From Isoetes taiwanensis (lineage: Eukaryota > Streptophyta > Lycopodiopsida > Isoetales > Isoetaceae), in assembly GCA_021234155.1 (NCBI GenBank), contig JAJEKV010000030.1, positions 14,248,222 to 14,312,221 on the forward strand: a DNA stretch of 64,000 bases. Reading direction: 5' to 3'. Under the pieces are notes generated by a model, which worked only from the letters and a program-made list of their open reading frames with translations, made no database searches and was not told the DNA's origin. Each line of letters begins with the position of its first letter. Within the stretch, counting starts at the first letter, position 1. A program made the position numbers and the translations under genes. This document shows positions 45,403 through 57,972 of this stretch, piece after piece.

Positions 45403-45858
45403 ATGTACAAAGTGTTTGGCTTTTATATAGGCGCAGCAGGAGATACTGGCAATGCTATGAGCGAGGGCGATAAGGATGTTATTTTCAGCCCTCTTGTGAA
45501 TATAAATACAGAGTCAGATGAAGAGATTGACAAGTACACCCATGTTGGAGATGACAATAGGTCTGGATATTTCCACCTTCATGTAGATGTAGACCTGCTG
45601 GCAAAAGAGACCATGATGAGCATCAAGGAATGCAGAACTGTTATGATCAACACCGTTCAACGCTTGGATGAAGCATTACATTGCTTGAATATGGAAGTGA
45701 AAATCTCTTTGAAGCAGCACAGGGTATTCCGTGGTTACATGAATTTGATGCGAGCTCTTCTCATAAACACAATAATGCACTGGAGCGTCTTAGGAGGACC
45801 TACTTTCGGACAATGCAGGCTTGAAGTGCTCGCAATAGCTCATGTGGATATGGTTTAG
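45403..45858 (+). other. Open frame at the 3' side of the HUH gene, unknown
   Basis: 151 codons beginning MYKVFGFYIGAAGDTGN; acidic in the first half (ESDEEIDKYTHVGDDN), helical and basic later (LNMEVKISLKQHRVFRGYMN). It starts 25 bp after the stop of the nuclease frame and lies inside the flanking direct repeats, so it may be the original C-terminal part or a second element gene. No domain recognised. Confidence 0.4.
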
Positions 45859-46025
45859 GTTATGTTTATGCTGCTTTTATGTTATGCTGTTGTGCAGACT
45901 GTGTATCCTTTATGGAACTTGGTCTTGAAGCTCCTTTGACTAGTTTGCTGACTCCTATTGTTCAGATCTGTAATGTATAATTAGAGTGCAACCTTTGTGA
46001 TAACGTTGGCAAATTTTCTTGTACT

Positions 46026-48657
46026 GTGAAATGCCACGTTTTCAATACATACCACTTGGCACGTCTTCTTTCAAATTGACTGTTTAATGTGGATGCAATG
46101 GTGTTATTCCTTTTCTTAATGTGTATGGCTTGAACTATACCATGTATGCATATACGTATTAATAGTGTATGGGGTGCGCAAACTTATACATGGGGCTGAC
46201 ATGTAAATTGCACAGCCCTTCATTTGGCATATTCATGGAATCAATGGTCCATAATGTGCAATAAGGAATGTGCAATAAGGTAGATAAGTAGGTAGAAACT
46301 TTAATGTTCACGAAGACAATCAAAGGGCTGGATGATGCAATGGACAAGAGTAGAAAGCGCAAAGGAAAAAGGGACAAAGGTACACCACATAACTATGGCA
46401 AAGTCCAATTCAAAATAAAACAAAACTAAATAGAGGCACATACGCCAACTAATAAAAAATGATAAAAGAAAGAGACAACCCATTTACCATTTCATCGTGC
46501 CTTTTGGACTTTAGGCAACTCCTATTTTTTGCTTAAGACTCAACACCTCTGAAATGAACAAGTAAATGGCGTGGATGATTTGGCTTCATCAAGGCAACTC
46601 TATCCGCTGTCATAATACCATGGACCTGCACATGCATAACTTTCCTAAAGAAGTCATTTGCTAGATCCACACTAGAGCATTCATCGTGCTTGGGCAACCA
46701 ACAATGCATTACAATTTCGTGGACTTTTTATTTGTATCTAGCTCCCATTCAGATGCATTATTGGCTATTTATAATGCTACTTTTGGAGAGTCATTTGACA
46801 CGCTAACTTTATGCTCTACTGTACATTTACCGATACAGATGTAAGTAGTGTCTCATGCATAGTGTTATCAAACTCTACCACATGTACTAGATGGTTGGAT
46901 GTTGCCACATCCATTGGCATAAGGACAAATGGTATCGTATATAATGTGTCACCAAACCATGCAGTTCCGCGTACCAGGCCCTTGTTCTCGCTAGCTTTTA
47001 CAATTAAAATTTTTAAGTAGTTGCTTGAAGATTATAATGTAGAAGTAAGAGAGGGAACTCGCAATGCCCCAACTAGGGGTAGGCCATTTGTAAAGCTAAT
47101 ATTTTTATCTTTGTACATAAGTGGATGTACTATTTACATCTAATAGACCTGGTCATCTTTATAATAAATAAATCTCCGTCCCTCCCTCTTCGAGACAAAG
47201 CTTGAGATACATGTAGTAGACCTGGTGAGTTTCTTTGAGCTTTTTCAAGTTATCATTGGGCATTTTTTTGTAGAGGTTATGCAAACGAGAGATACCAACA
47301 TCCACAATCTAAAAACACTGATAGGATCTAGTGACTTTGAGAAAAGGGAGGAAAGCACTAATATGTTTTTGCCTAAAGACATATTAGATGAACTAATCTG
47401 ATTTATATGCCACTAATAACTAATACCTTTAAGAGATCATTTTCTTGCCAAGTAAATTTTTTATATGTGGTCTCTTAAAACAGAAGTTTGCCAACTTTCT
47501 CTCTCATGATCCTTGTTCTGATATAGCAGGCCATTATGATTTGAACCATTGGCAAATTTGGTGCATTTAAAAGCCTTTACATGCACCAGAAAAATGCAAT
47601 CGACAATGTTCTCAAGTATAATTATGATTCTTGCTAGGGGGATTTACAAGCACCTATAGACTTCGTCGGTAGATTTTGCAGCATGAGTTATCATTTCATC
47701 TTAAAGGGATTTTCAAATGCAATTTTGAGGGGTGATTTAGATTCAGAGTCAATCATATAGTCTCTATAAAGGTTGCAATTATTTTAGTAAGGTGCGGACA
47801 TAGACCTCAAATGATGCATTAACAATCACATGCAGAGTCAACTTTCAAGGGTGCATAGGGCGCTCGTTCCGCCAGTGCTAAATGCTTATATATAATAGAC
47901 TAAGTGATGTTTCAATTTTGAAGACTTGATTCTAAACGGGAACAATTTGACGTAAAGGTTCTTTAAATAAGAGAAAACTACTAAAATGCCCCTATGTTTT
48001 TTTATATTTAAAATTTACCGTAATCCAAACCAGCCCTTGATTACTGTCAATTCGGCTTAGAATTATAACCTGTAATTGTTCCTTCACCATCCAGAATTCT
48101 TCCTCCAGTATAGATTTAGGATTAACTCAATTTTTATTAATACAACAGTTGCACATTTTCATTATCCAAAAATTACACAGTTTCATTAACACAACAATTC
48201 CATTACACAGTTTCATTACACAATTCGATTTATACACAGGATCAAGATCTTACAAAGATCTTAAAACAGAGGTAGGAATCATTATCCCCAAAAACTTGGT
48301 CTTTAAGAACATTATCATCGAACATTCATCACAGATCAAACTTTTTTCAGAATTTTATCAAAGTTCAAACAGAAGAGCTAGAACCTTGTCCCGATGCAAC
48401 TCATGAAGAACCAGAACCTCGTCCTAATGCAGGGACTATCACACCAAATAATGCAGCACCATCGACACCAAAATTGAACATGCAATTACTGAAAGTCCCC
48501 TGATTGCTGATTGTCGGTGCCATATACTTCCAATTGCTCTAGCACTATCTGGATAGCTTTTACTCAACTCAAAATAAAACTCATCGTCATAGTCATCATC
48601 TTCTTTCTGTATTACCACCTCTGACTGCTTCTTCGCCGACTGTCGATTGTCAAAGGC
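46026..48657. other. Intergenic, no gene recognised
   Basis: AT-rich, with short scattered frames. Near 48135-48225 a small repetition of TTACACAGTTTCATTA-type units is visible. No RNA gene or LTR could be supported. Confidence 0.5.
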
Positions 48658-50399
48658 TTATGCATCATTTTTAGGAGATAATATCGTACCAGCAGGAACA
48701 ACCGCAGCAGGAACAATCGCAGGAGGAACGACCGCAGAAGAAACAACGACATAAGATATCACAGGAGCATTCTCTTTCTCATTCATCGCGCTGTTACTTG
48801 CCTTAGCATTAGCAAAATCAAAAACACGCAACACTTTTAAAGGAATGTTGCTCAAAATCTCGCCAAGGCATTTCCTAGACTCTTCATCTCTAGCAATTTG
48901 ATCTGCAGAGTAAGAATGTCAGAAAATAAATAACAATTAACCGAAAACATTAAAAAAACAAGCAACAAAGACTCTTCAGATAAAACTTTGAAAAAATCTT
49001 GACACTCAAGCTGTGAAATGATATCCATACACGCTTTAATCTTAGATTCACGAGCGCGATCATGCCTATAGAAAATTTAAGATTCAGTAAAACAAGAATC
49101 AGAGATTAATAAGAAAATAAAAACTTACTTTTTATATGATGATGTAGATTTATGGCCTATAATTCTCTTTCCATCAACAGCAGCAGATCAATGACACTCT
49201 GCCACTTTTGTTATAAATTGACGTTTCTGCTGACACAACAGCATCCATGGTATTTAACCACTTGCCAAGGTTATTCACGCCAACTGGAGTGATAGAATAC
49301 CATGCCTAACAAAAAAAAAAAAAAAGTTAAAGTACAATATATATTTAGACAACTAAATTAATTGAATAAGTTATTTAACTAACAATCAGAAATCACAAAC
49401 TTACCATTCCATGCGGCTTTGAGATATGCTGAAGAAAAAACGGACGAGGCTCGCTATCCTTCTCCTTTGCAGGCAAATGTCGCACATATTGTTTAAACAT
49501 CAAGACAAAATCTTTCTCACAATTCCAAATAGGCTGATGAAAGTGATGCTCATCAAACTTTGTTGCTGTAGGATTGCAGTTCTTGCTAATCCGCTTGCCA
49601 TACTTTACAAGCTCGCCTCTATCATCTTTCTCTACTACTACGTCACAATCCTTAACTGAATGAAGTTCCTTTACACCTCTAATCCCAAACCTCATAACCA
49701 TAACATACACACGTCTTTTTATGCAGCCCATTGGATGGGTTATCTGGTGATCAATATCAGCCAGAATTTCACTCTCAACACCAAAAGAAATCGCAGGTGC
49801 CTTCTTCTTTGGCCTATCATAGTTTCCGTTCATCCTTGTCTTCTTTATCATCCCAATAGAAGCCTCTTTACTCTGAGCGAAAACAGGATCTGTCAAAATG
49901 CCAAAAGGAGGCTCACGAATATCCCAGTTTGCCCTATCCTTTTCTCTTGCTCCCTTCTTAGAATTCTTGCCATAAGCTCTATAAAGAGCACTTAACCTAA
50001 CAAAACAAAGATAATGGTTAGTAAATAAACATTAACAACCATAAAATTAAAAAAAAACAAGTACAATACTTATGTTAATGGCGGATATAACTTCTTATCC
50101 TTCTTCTTCTTCATCTGACAGCAGCATAAACATAATGTAAAACCTAAATTACATTAAAACCTAAATTAAAAATGTAAAATCTTAACATAAATATATATAT
50201 TACAGACCTGAACATGCATTACAGACCTGAACCTAAATATATATTACAGACCTGAACAAAATTAACAAACATTAACTAATGAAAAGGAAATTACCTGGAT
50301 AATAAACTTTGCCAGCATCTCGTTCAACTCTCTATGAGATATGCTCTCAATAGGAATGCTTGTATCACAAATAATGCCCCTTTTTATACACTACACTGA
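48658..50399 (-). pseudogene. Crypton / KIAA1958-ZMYM-like tyrosine recombinase (DUF3504), multi-exon
   Basis: Minus-strand exons: about 50399-50295 (ELNEMLAKFIIQ), 50114-50074 (MKKKKDKKLYPPLT), 49996-49405, 49305-49129, from 49065 down, and about 48910-48658. Exon 3 opens SALYRAYGKN and holds RRVYVMVMRFGIRGVKELHS, then VEKDDRGELVKYGKRISKN and DFVLMFKQYVRHLPA. The next exon reads WYSITPVGVNNLGKWLNTM, YNKSGR and, after a frame change, IIGHKSTSSYKK. This is the order of the tyrosine-recombinase domain of Cryptons and the vertebrate KIAA1958/ZMYM proteins: first Arg in GIRG, H-S-G-R-like box, GH..S...Y box with the nucleophile. The family cuts and joins DNA through a phosphotyrosine link. A mutated donor after exon 2 and a frame change in exon 4 suggest it is inactive. 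Confidence 0.7.
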
Positions 50400-51150
50400 A
50401 AAGTTATAAGGGCATTTTGGTAGTGCCTTTAAAAAAATACATGAAAATACAAGGGCATGGAAATTTCCTCTAAAATAAATTAACTCAAATAGAAGGAATA
50501 TGCCGAAAATCAATGAAGTGATAGAAGCACAAACTATAAGCGATGTCTGGATTTTGCTCGCATAATTCGCCCGGTCGCCCTGCACAGTGGCGAAAATCGT
50601 CCCAAGATAAGTTCTAAGGTAAGTTCTACTTTGTTTTGTCTTTAATGCACGCCTTTCTGCGTTGCCACATCCAATTCCCTCCTACCTTGACATCTTCTTC
50701 CAATTTAACTTTGAAGATCAGGGGCTGTGGGTAATTCACTTTGTAAACTATGGATCTAGCATGGGCGATTAAAAATCCTTCCTAAAGTGTCGTCGTGGAT
50801 GACAAGGAAGAAAACTCCTGTAAGTTCGTTTATGTCTGATATTAACACAAATGCAGTTGGAAATTATTGGGCTGGTAGATCGTTGTCTTGATGCATTGAA
50901 ATTACTGACAAGAACTTAAGGCATCGCACATGCACTATGGTATTCCATTCTCAAGAATGTCAGGATTTGGGATTAAGTTGGATTCTTTATTTTCTTGAAT
51001 AACTGCAGTCGAGCTGATGTTGGATTTGAATTATTGGAGCCGCCATGGGATAGAAGAACAAAGTCATCCAGCGTTCGTCTATAATCTGCATATAATATTC
51101 TCCCTGATTACATTAGATAATCACAGTCCTTTTGGGTGGCTTTGTCATAG

Positions 51151-51181
<31 letters not shown>

Positions 51182-51456
51182 CCAAATTACAAGGTTATAA
51201 AGTACAAGTTCGAATAGCGGAAGACCTTCATCTTCCACTAAAAACAGAAAGTCTTTCCATACAGCCTCTTTAATCAGAAGGCCTCATTGTAGTACTAAAA
51301 AGGACCTATACTAGCATAGTTTAATCTCCAGTAAGAAGCAAAACCAATAAGAGTATTGTTATGAATTGCTACGTTAAGAATTGTTAGTTTTATGCTTATA
51401 TATGTGTATATTTTATCAATCTTAGGAAGGTTGCCAGATTTGATAATCCCTAATAG
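50400..51456. other. Region between the recombinase gene and TAF4
   Basis: Probably intergenic plus the TAF4 5' leader. A poly(T) run of about 30 bases lies at 51152-51182. Nothing else supported. Confidence 0.5.
51152..51182. repeat. Poly(T) homopolymer tract
   Basis: About 30 consecutive T. It could be the reversed tail of a retroposed sequence, but no SINE or LINE body follows. Confidence 0.9.
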
Positions 51457-54400
51457 ATGGATCCAGGACTGATCAAGTTACTCGAAGATGATGAGGTGTG
51501 TAAGGCCTTCTTTTGTTTTTTTTTTTGGTCAAATATGGAACTTGAAGATTATGAGCTTGAGATCTTCACTGAAACTATAGTTTTTCCACGTCTTGGCCAT
51601 TATTAGATCTGGAAAGCAGCGCAATGCTGCATTTTATCATTCAAAAGCTTTGGATACAATTTATTCTTGTCTCCAGCAAATCAGCCCCATCCTGTCCATT
51701 ATCTGATCGTGTCTTTTTCCAGTAGCAGCAAATTAATGGAAAGAGGACCTGAATCCAGATTATGTATGTATTTAGTTATTTGAAACTACAGTTATGTATC
51801 TCCAGCAAAATCAGCCCCATCCAGTACATTATGTGTGATCGTGTCTTTTCCCAGTACAGAAAATTAATGGAAGATTATGTATGTATTTAGTAATCTGAAG
51901 CTACTGTTATGTATCCAGGTTATTTTAACTTACCTTCTTATTTGGCTAACCATGACATGTTTTCTTATTTAATTGACTTCATGTTGCTCATTTCAAGAAA
52001 ATTGCCAAACTTGTTACTGTCTTGCAAATGTTGACACCCACCCTGCATTTGCCATATGCCGGATGCAAACTTCAAACCTATGCAGATGAGAAATAAGAAA
52101 ATGATGTTTATCTTCATATGCTTCCCACAGCTGTCCCCGTTGTTGTGTGCTGTTGCGTGATCATATGTGCTCACATCTGCTAATGGGTCTAATTTGCTTT
52201 TGACAAAATCTTAATGTGCCCACAATTTATTATTTAGTTCATACCTAAGTCTGTTGCAAAAAACTGCTACAGTGTCATAGCTTTTTATGAGAACTTTTCT
52301 TCTTTGATATTTGGAGTGCTGATAAAATGATATGTAATAAATATGGCATACTATTTGTTTGGAGACTTTCTGGTACCCGTTTCTAGGCTATTTATCTCAC
52401 TTAGTATCACTTGGTTCTAGGAAGATCACAACCAAGCAGTTTCAGGTGCTGCTGTGGATGCTATGGCTGAATCACTGGGGAAGGACATGCTGGGAGAGGA
52501 AACATCATTGGCCAATGTAGACCCTCAAGAGCCACAAACTCATGTTAAAGGTGTGTAGTACATGCTGGCAAAGTATGATTAATATATCTGTTTGATGATG
52601 TTTGCTAATAGAAATGCTTCAAATATTTCTGGTGTTAAATAACTAAATTGGCAATCATTTGAGCTATTGCATCAGTGAAGAGATAACTAGCAGAGAAAAT
52701 ATTAATTAGTATGCATATTTATTTTTTCTTCCTTAATCAGGTAAATCGTAATTACATTATGCTAATTTTACTTGGCACTATCTTCAAGTTAATCATGAGC
52801 TGCTAGCTCCATGCGTTTGCAAGCTGGTTAGGTGATGGCTTATTGTACCAATAGAATGTCTGGCACTTTGTAAAGTTTTGCTATAATGTTCTGATCTGCG
52901 GGAGTGAATCCTGCTACAGGAACAATTTCTACCTTGCAGCAACATTGTCAGGAACCACCAAGTCCATTGGAAAAACCTCAGCAAAAGGCTCAGGAAAATC
53001 ATGCTGCAAATCATGCTGCAGGTGTGCACTTTCCACAGTTATTGTCCTTTTTACAGCCGGCTGTGAGTTCCCAGCAGTGGCAAGAGCTGACAAACTTGTA
53101 TGAGCGAATGAAGGTTTGAAGAATGTTTCCAGAGACTTTGCTAACTAGTGCTTGTGATACAAAGTCAACTGACCATGATATCAAATGAATTTCGCATGCA
53201 GAATGGAGACGTTCCACGGTCTGAATTTATTAGAGGAGCAAAAGATATCGTGGGAGCCCCAATCATGGCAAAAGCCTGTGGCCAATTGCAGGTTATTTTT
53301 TCTCATTCCTTCGTTACTGTTAATTTTCTCTATTCAAGTTATACTAACTAATGAGTTTACGTTTGAAGCGACTAGCAGCAGCAGCAGCACCACCAGAGGC
53401 AACAGAATTTGCCCCAACAAACACAGCTCCAGCATAACAACCAGAAGCAAATTGCAGACGGCTCGCATTCAAGTAGTTCAAGTGGCAGTTTGCTCGATCA
53501 ACTACAAATGCAGCAGAACCAGGAAAGCCCAGTTCAGCCAAAACAGGATGATGCACAGGAACACCAAACAATCTCTCAGTCTCAGGAGGATATAACGGGG
53601 CAGGAACAACATTTGTCCCAGGATAAGTCTTCTCACGAACCTGAAAAGGAAGATTCGAAGAAAGAAGCAAGCCAAGCATTCCCAATATCCCAATCAAAAT
53701 CTGTCCAACAAAATTTTACAATGCCAGCTAACTTTCAACTTCAGCATTCTAGGCAAACTGAGCAATTGGTTAATCTTTCTTCTTCTGCAACAGTTCTCCA
53801 ACGAGTTAAACAAGAAGTTGATAAGACCTTTATAATACAGGATGGGGAGAAACCAATGAATCAATTGCAACAGAACCAACAAATTGTTTCTGCTGTTTCT
53901 TCTCAAATGCAGGGGCAATGGTCAGGTCCTTTACATGGGATTCAGGCACCATCAGTACTAACATCATCTACTGAAGCTGCTATTAATTTGGCAAAACAAA
54001 AGGCAAAGAAAGAGAAAGAAGAAGACAGGCTAAAAGGCTTTCATATGGTTGCAGGGCAAGCTTATAGCCTTGAGCAACAACTAGCTGCATCTCTTCACCA
54101 GCATCATCTATCTGGAGTTGGCAAGTCTGCTCCTCCAACCAAGCAGGAGGCAGGTGAACAAAGCACAGGTGGTATCTCTTGGTCTCCGAAGTCACATGTT
54201 CATACTATCACTCATGATGCTTCTTCCGAAGATGTCCCTAAAGGCATTGGTCAGGAGTATGTCCATGTATCTGAAAGGAAGCATATATCATCTTTTCCAT
54301 CAAAAGATTGGTCATCACAAGATCCAAATGCAGTTATTCCATCCTTACAAGAGGTATTGGCATTTATATTACGACTAAATATTTGTAACCAGCATTGAAA

Positions 54401-56631
54401 TTGGGGCTAAGTACAGAGGCCTGATAACCAATGAACTCTATGTAATATGAAAAACTCAGGATCCACAACCATGAATGGTCTATTGCCACTTTATATCTTT
54501 ATATGATAAGTCTATTTGATAGTTGATGCCGATTCTTCAACAACAGTAGGAAAAGAGTTAGATACAGAATTATTTGCAATAGCCATGGGTCCATGGGGTA
54601 GGCCACGACAGCCAGATCTTTGTGGTTTGTCGTCATGTCTAGTCTCATTTTTATTCTCTATGGAAAGAAAGAAATCTTATGACATACCTCTGCAGGTAAA
54701 TTTACCAGCTCTTGGTAATGTTAGGTATGCGATGAAAGACCTGGGAGGACCGCCAGCTATCACGGCTGCCAGTGCTGTTTTTCAAAGTGATAGCTTGTCA
54801 GCATCAGTTGGCATCATTGAATGCAGTTCTACAAACGCCACAGAAACCTACTGTTGCACTGAAGAAACCCGCCGATACTTTGCCATCACCACAGCCTCCT
54901 AGGTTGGTTTGTAATCTGGAATATTCTGTGTATTATGGTGAATTTTCTAGTCAACTTCTGTTCATGTCTTTCAGCAAAAAAATGAAAACATTAGGGACGG
55001 ATCTCGAGCAAGGCATTGACCAGCTGAATGACGACAGCTGTTAGTGGTGTGAATTTGAAGGTACCCCACTTGCTGTTGTCATTGAAATAGCATTATCATG
55101 GATGCTCAACAATAGATGGTGCATGTTCTGCAGGAAGAGGAGGAACAGTTGTTGGCAGGATCGCGAGTAGAGAGCCGTACAAATGAAGCATCAAGGAGGG
55201 TTGTGCTTGAGGAGGAGGACCGTTACTTTCTTGAAAAAAGTGCTCTTCATGCAAAAGTATCTGCTATTGGTAAGTCTTGCACAATGTACATGATGGTCAA
55301 CCTTTATTACATACCAAGCTAGATTTAGGCAAGGGATTCTTTCCTATATGCCTTAACATTAATGTTGTTTCCATAATTGCTTATTTGCAGCAGCCAAGTC
55401 TGGCATCAAAACTATTAATGAGGATGCAGAACGATGTTTGTCCATGGTATGCGAAGAAGAAAGATTTGTTCAATAAAATGCTATAGCTTGCTTCTGAACA
55501 GCATATGATGGAACTATTTGCAGTCTGTCGAAGAGCTTCTATGGAAGATGATGTACAAATTAGTTAAGCTGTCAAAGCAGGTAGGCAGCTTGTGATAGAT
55601 ATGTATATCGTACAGCCTACCTTGATTCTTTTTTCTTCTGTGTCTTTTTCAGCGTTTGGACACAGAAAGAGACAAGCATAAGATTTTGCTGATCTCGGAC
55701 ACGCGTAAGCAAGTTGCGCTTATGAAGAGAGAGGCAAGTGAGTTGGTGCAAAAGAGATTAGCAGAGGAAAATGAACGTTTGCAAAGGCTGAATGAGGTAC
55801 TAGCTAATAAAGGATGTCATTTACAATATTTGTAGCATCTTAACTTGGCAATATCCTCTATGATGGATCTTAATAGTCTAGAATGTTGACTCGTAGGCAA
55901 AGGATAAAAGCTCGATGTCTGATACTGGGAAAGAGTCAGCAACCAAGGTAGAGAAAGTATGCATGTAGGATGAATTGCTTTCACAAATCACCCCTTGACA
56001 ACAAGATGAGGATGCAGGGGCAACAAGATGAGGATAAGCTCAGGACAAATGCAGCAAATATAGTTACGCGGGCAGCAGTTGGAGCTGATGATATGTTATT
56101 AAAGTGGCAAATCATGGCGGAGCAGGGAAGGCAAAAACGAGAATCTGGTGATGGAGGTAACCTTTTGATTTATCATTTGTTAAGCTTTCTAGGTTGCATG
56201 CTTCAAATTATAAGTAGCATTTTGTGGCAGTGGCAGGAGTAAATAGTTTTAAGAACCAAGAACAAAGGATCGTGAAGGTTCCTACATCAACAGGGAAACC
56301 AGACATAGACAGGGGAGGCATTGGTGGATCTGCCATACATAAATTTGCAGCTGGTAAAAGAATGATCCTGTTCGAGAAATTGAGTATCTTATTGCTAATC
56401 TCTTTTGATCCTCCGTCAGGTGGTGCACAGACTCCACTTCGTGGTCTTATCCGGCGGCCCATTTCTCAAGCTGGGAAGCCATCAAGAAGCATAACTCTGA
56501 AGGATGTAATAGCCTATCTCGAATTAGATCCCCAAATGTCAAAATCCTCGTTATTACCTCGTTTATATGACAGGGATTGTAAAGTAAATTTAGTCACCAG
56601 TCTGAACCCAAATCCAAGTCCAGCCAAATGA
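51457..56631 (+). CDS. TAF4: TAF4, TFIID subunit 4 (TBP-associated factor), many exons
   Basis: Exon 1 (51457-51495) gives [13 protein letters not shown], as in plant TAF4. Further exons: 52421-52550, 52920-53113 and 53202-53291, which encode the RST domain ([20 protein letters not shown], then [20 protein letters not shown]), and a large Gln-rich exon 53376-54353. The histone-fold TAF4 domain follows from about 54961: [18 protein letters not shown] (55134-55269), then 55391-55446, 55524-55580, 55653-55796 with [19 protein letters not shown], 55897-55947 and 56018-56156 ([19 protein letters not shown]). The last exons hold [23 protein letters not shown]4 pairs with TAF12 in TFIID to start RNA polymerase II transcription. 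A net two-base loss near 55033 puts a stop at 55042-55044, and exons at 54520-54760 are uncertain. Confidence 0.88.
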
Positions 56632-56884
56632 TGGCCAACTTGCTTGTATTATAATGTAAAAATATTCCCGTCGGAAAATCAATATAATTACTTAATTCTT
56701 TAGTAAATGTTATTAAAGAAAATCCCATTGCATAACGTCGTCCTTGCTATTTGTAAAACACTTCCTTTGTGCCATTCAATTCATATTTTCAATTTGTATT
56801 ACAATGTAGAAAGACTGAATTGAAAAAATGTTCTAACCCCAGACTAAAGGGACTCCGGTTGGCAGTACTTCTCAGAAACCCATT

Positions 56885-57280
56885 TTGAAGAAAGAATCGA
56901 AACCCATTTTGAAGAAAGAGTCGGCGCAGTGCCATAAACAAAATTACCCTGTCAAAAGCTCATGTATCAAGAATCGATCCTATTTTAAGGCAAGTTTTAA
57001 GCTGCCGAAAATGTGTTCTGAAGGGTGGCCTGTTGAAGGAGCAAATCAGAAAATGGCCGGCAGTAAAGCCATGCTTATGTCTCTTGAAGGGTGGCCTGTT
57101 GAAGGAGCAAATCAGAAAATGGCCGGCAGTAAAGCCATGCTTATGTCTCTTGATTGTAGAAAAAAACTAAGGCATGGCATGCTGGTTTCCAGTCCTCCAG
57201 GGGACTGTGAACGAGGATGCTCCTGCACTTTGTATGTAGGGGCACTGTGTGAAGCATGGACTTATCATCCTATTGAATGA
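56885..57280 (+). other. Open frame with an exact 22-residue tandem repeat, unknown
   Basis: 131 codons downstream of TAF4, preceded in frame by SQKPILKKESKPILKKES-type repetition. The 66-bp unit 57019-57084 is repeated without change at 57085-57150, in frame, giving two identical copies of a 22-residue unit that begins EGWPVEGANQKMAG. The rest is Lys- and Cys-rich. No domain recognised. It could be a short real protein, an extra TAF4 exon, or non-coding DNA kept open by chance. Confidence 0.35.
57019..57150 (+). repeat. Exact tandem duplication, 2 x 66 bp
   Basis: Two adjacent identical 66-base units starting TGAAGGGTGGCC. Perfect identity points to a recent duplication. Confidence 0.95.
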
Positions 57281-57972
57281 TATAACACGATGAGAGAATG
57301 ATGATGAAGATAATGACAACGAGGTACAATAAGATGCTACATAATGTTCTATGATATACTATACTTCACATGATGAGGTATCATTCTCTTACAAGGATAT
57401 GCATGCACGCACTTAGAAGTAAGCCAACTGTCTAGAGTTTTCTCTAATCAATGGCGCATCGCTAGTTCCTTGGCAAAGTAAATGTCGGGTTAGCAGCTCT
57501 ATGGGATTGTCTTGAGGGATGTTAGCTTCATCTTTATTCTATAAGTAAGAAAGAGGATTTTGATGTCTTGTCACACTTCTTATTCAAGTTATGAGGAGGA
57601 CAGACTCCAACTCTGGCATCATATGCAACCCTTTAGCCTTGAGAAGCTCCAACAAGGTTGGGAGTTGTGGTTCCCAAGCTGGAAAACCTCTTGATACGAT
57701 GCTAGTGGTTGATTCTATTAAGATCAATAATTCTTTTGATTATATTTCAATTTATTACTTGGATTGGATTTTGAGAGCTTGCGTTAAGTTAAATGAGACT
57801 AGAATGGTTTTTTGATATAAAAAATAAGTGATTTTATAAAACATTAAATGATAGAGTTGATTTCCTTGGCAACCAAAAGTCAAGCACTCCAATCTACTCT
57901 ATTATTCATATGTTAATCTTTCTCTATTTTGTTTCAATATTTAAATGAATTCTATTCCCATGCATTTAAACT

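Larger units (their letters stand above)
43734..46025 (+). mobile_element. Replitron-like element with HUH endonuclease (candidate)
   Basis: A decayed gene with the motifs of HUH-superfamily replication endonucleases occupies 44040-45860. Nearly identical 27-bp direct repeats stand on both sides, 43734-43760 and 45999-46025: one mismatch, the last 21 bases identical, starting GTTGGCAAAT and ending TCTTGTACT. They could be a long target-site duplication or the element's own terminal repeats. HUH transposons known in eukaryotes are Helitrons (which add a helicase) and Replitrons (nuclease only). No helicase is seen here. The assignment to Replitrons rests on motif pattern and gene layout from memory of the family. 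Confidence 0.55.

Noticed and set aside
51152-51240. Poly(T) followed by AGTTCGAATAG, resembling a reversed SINE with a B box
   Set aside because: The box is in the wrong position and orientation for a tail at 51152-51182 and no A box or tRNA-like arm is present.
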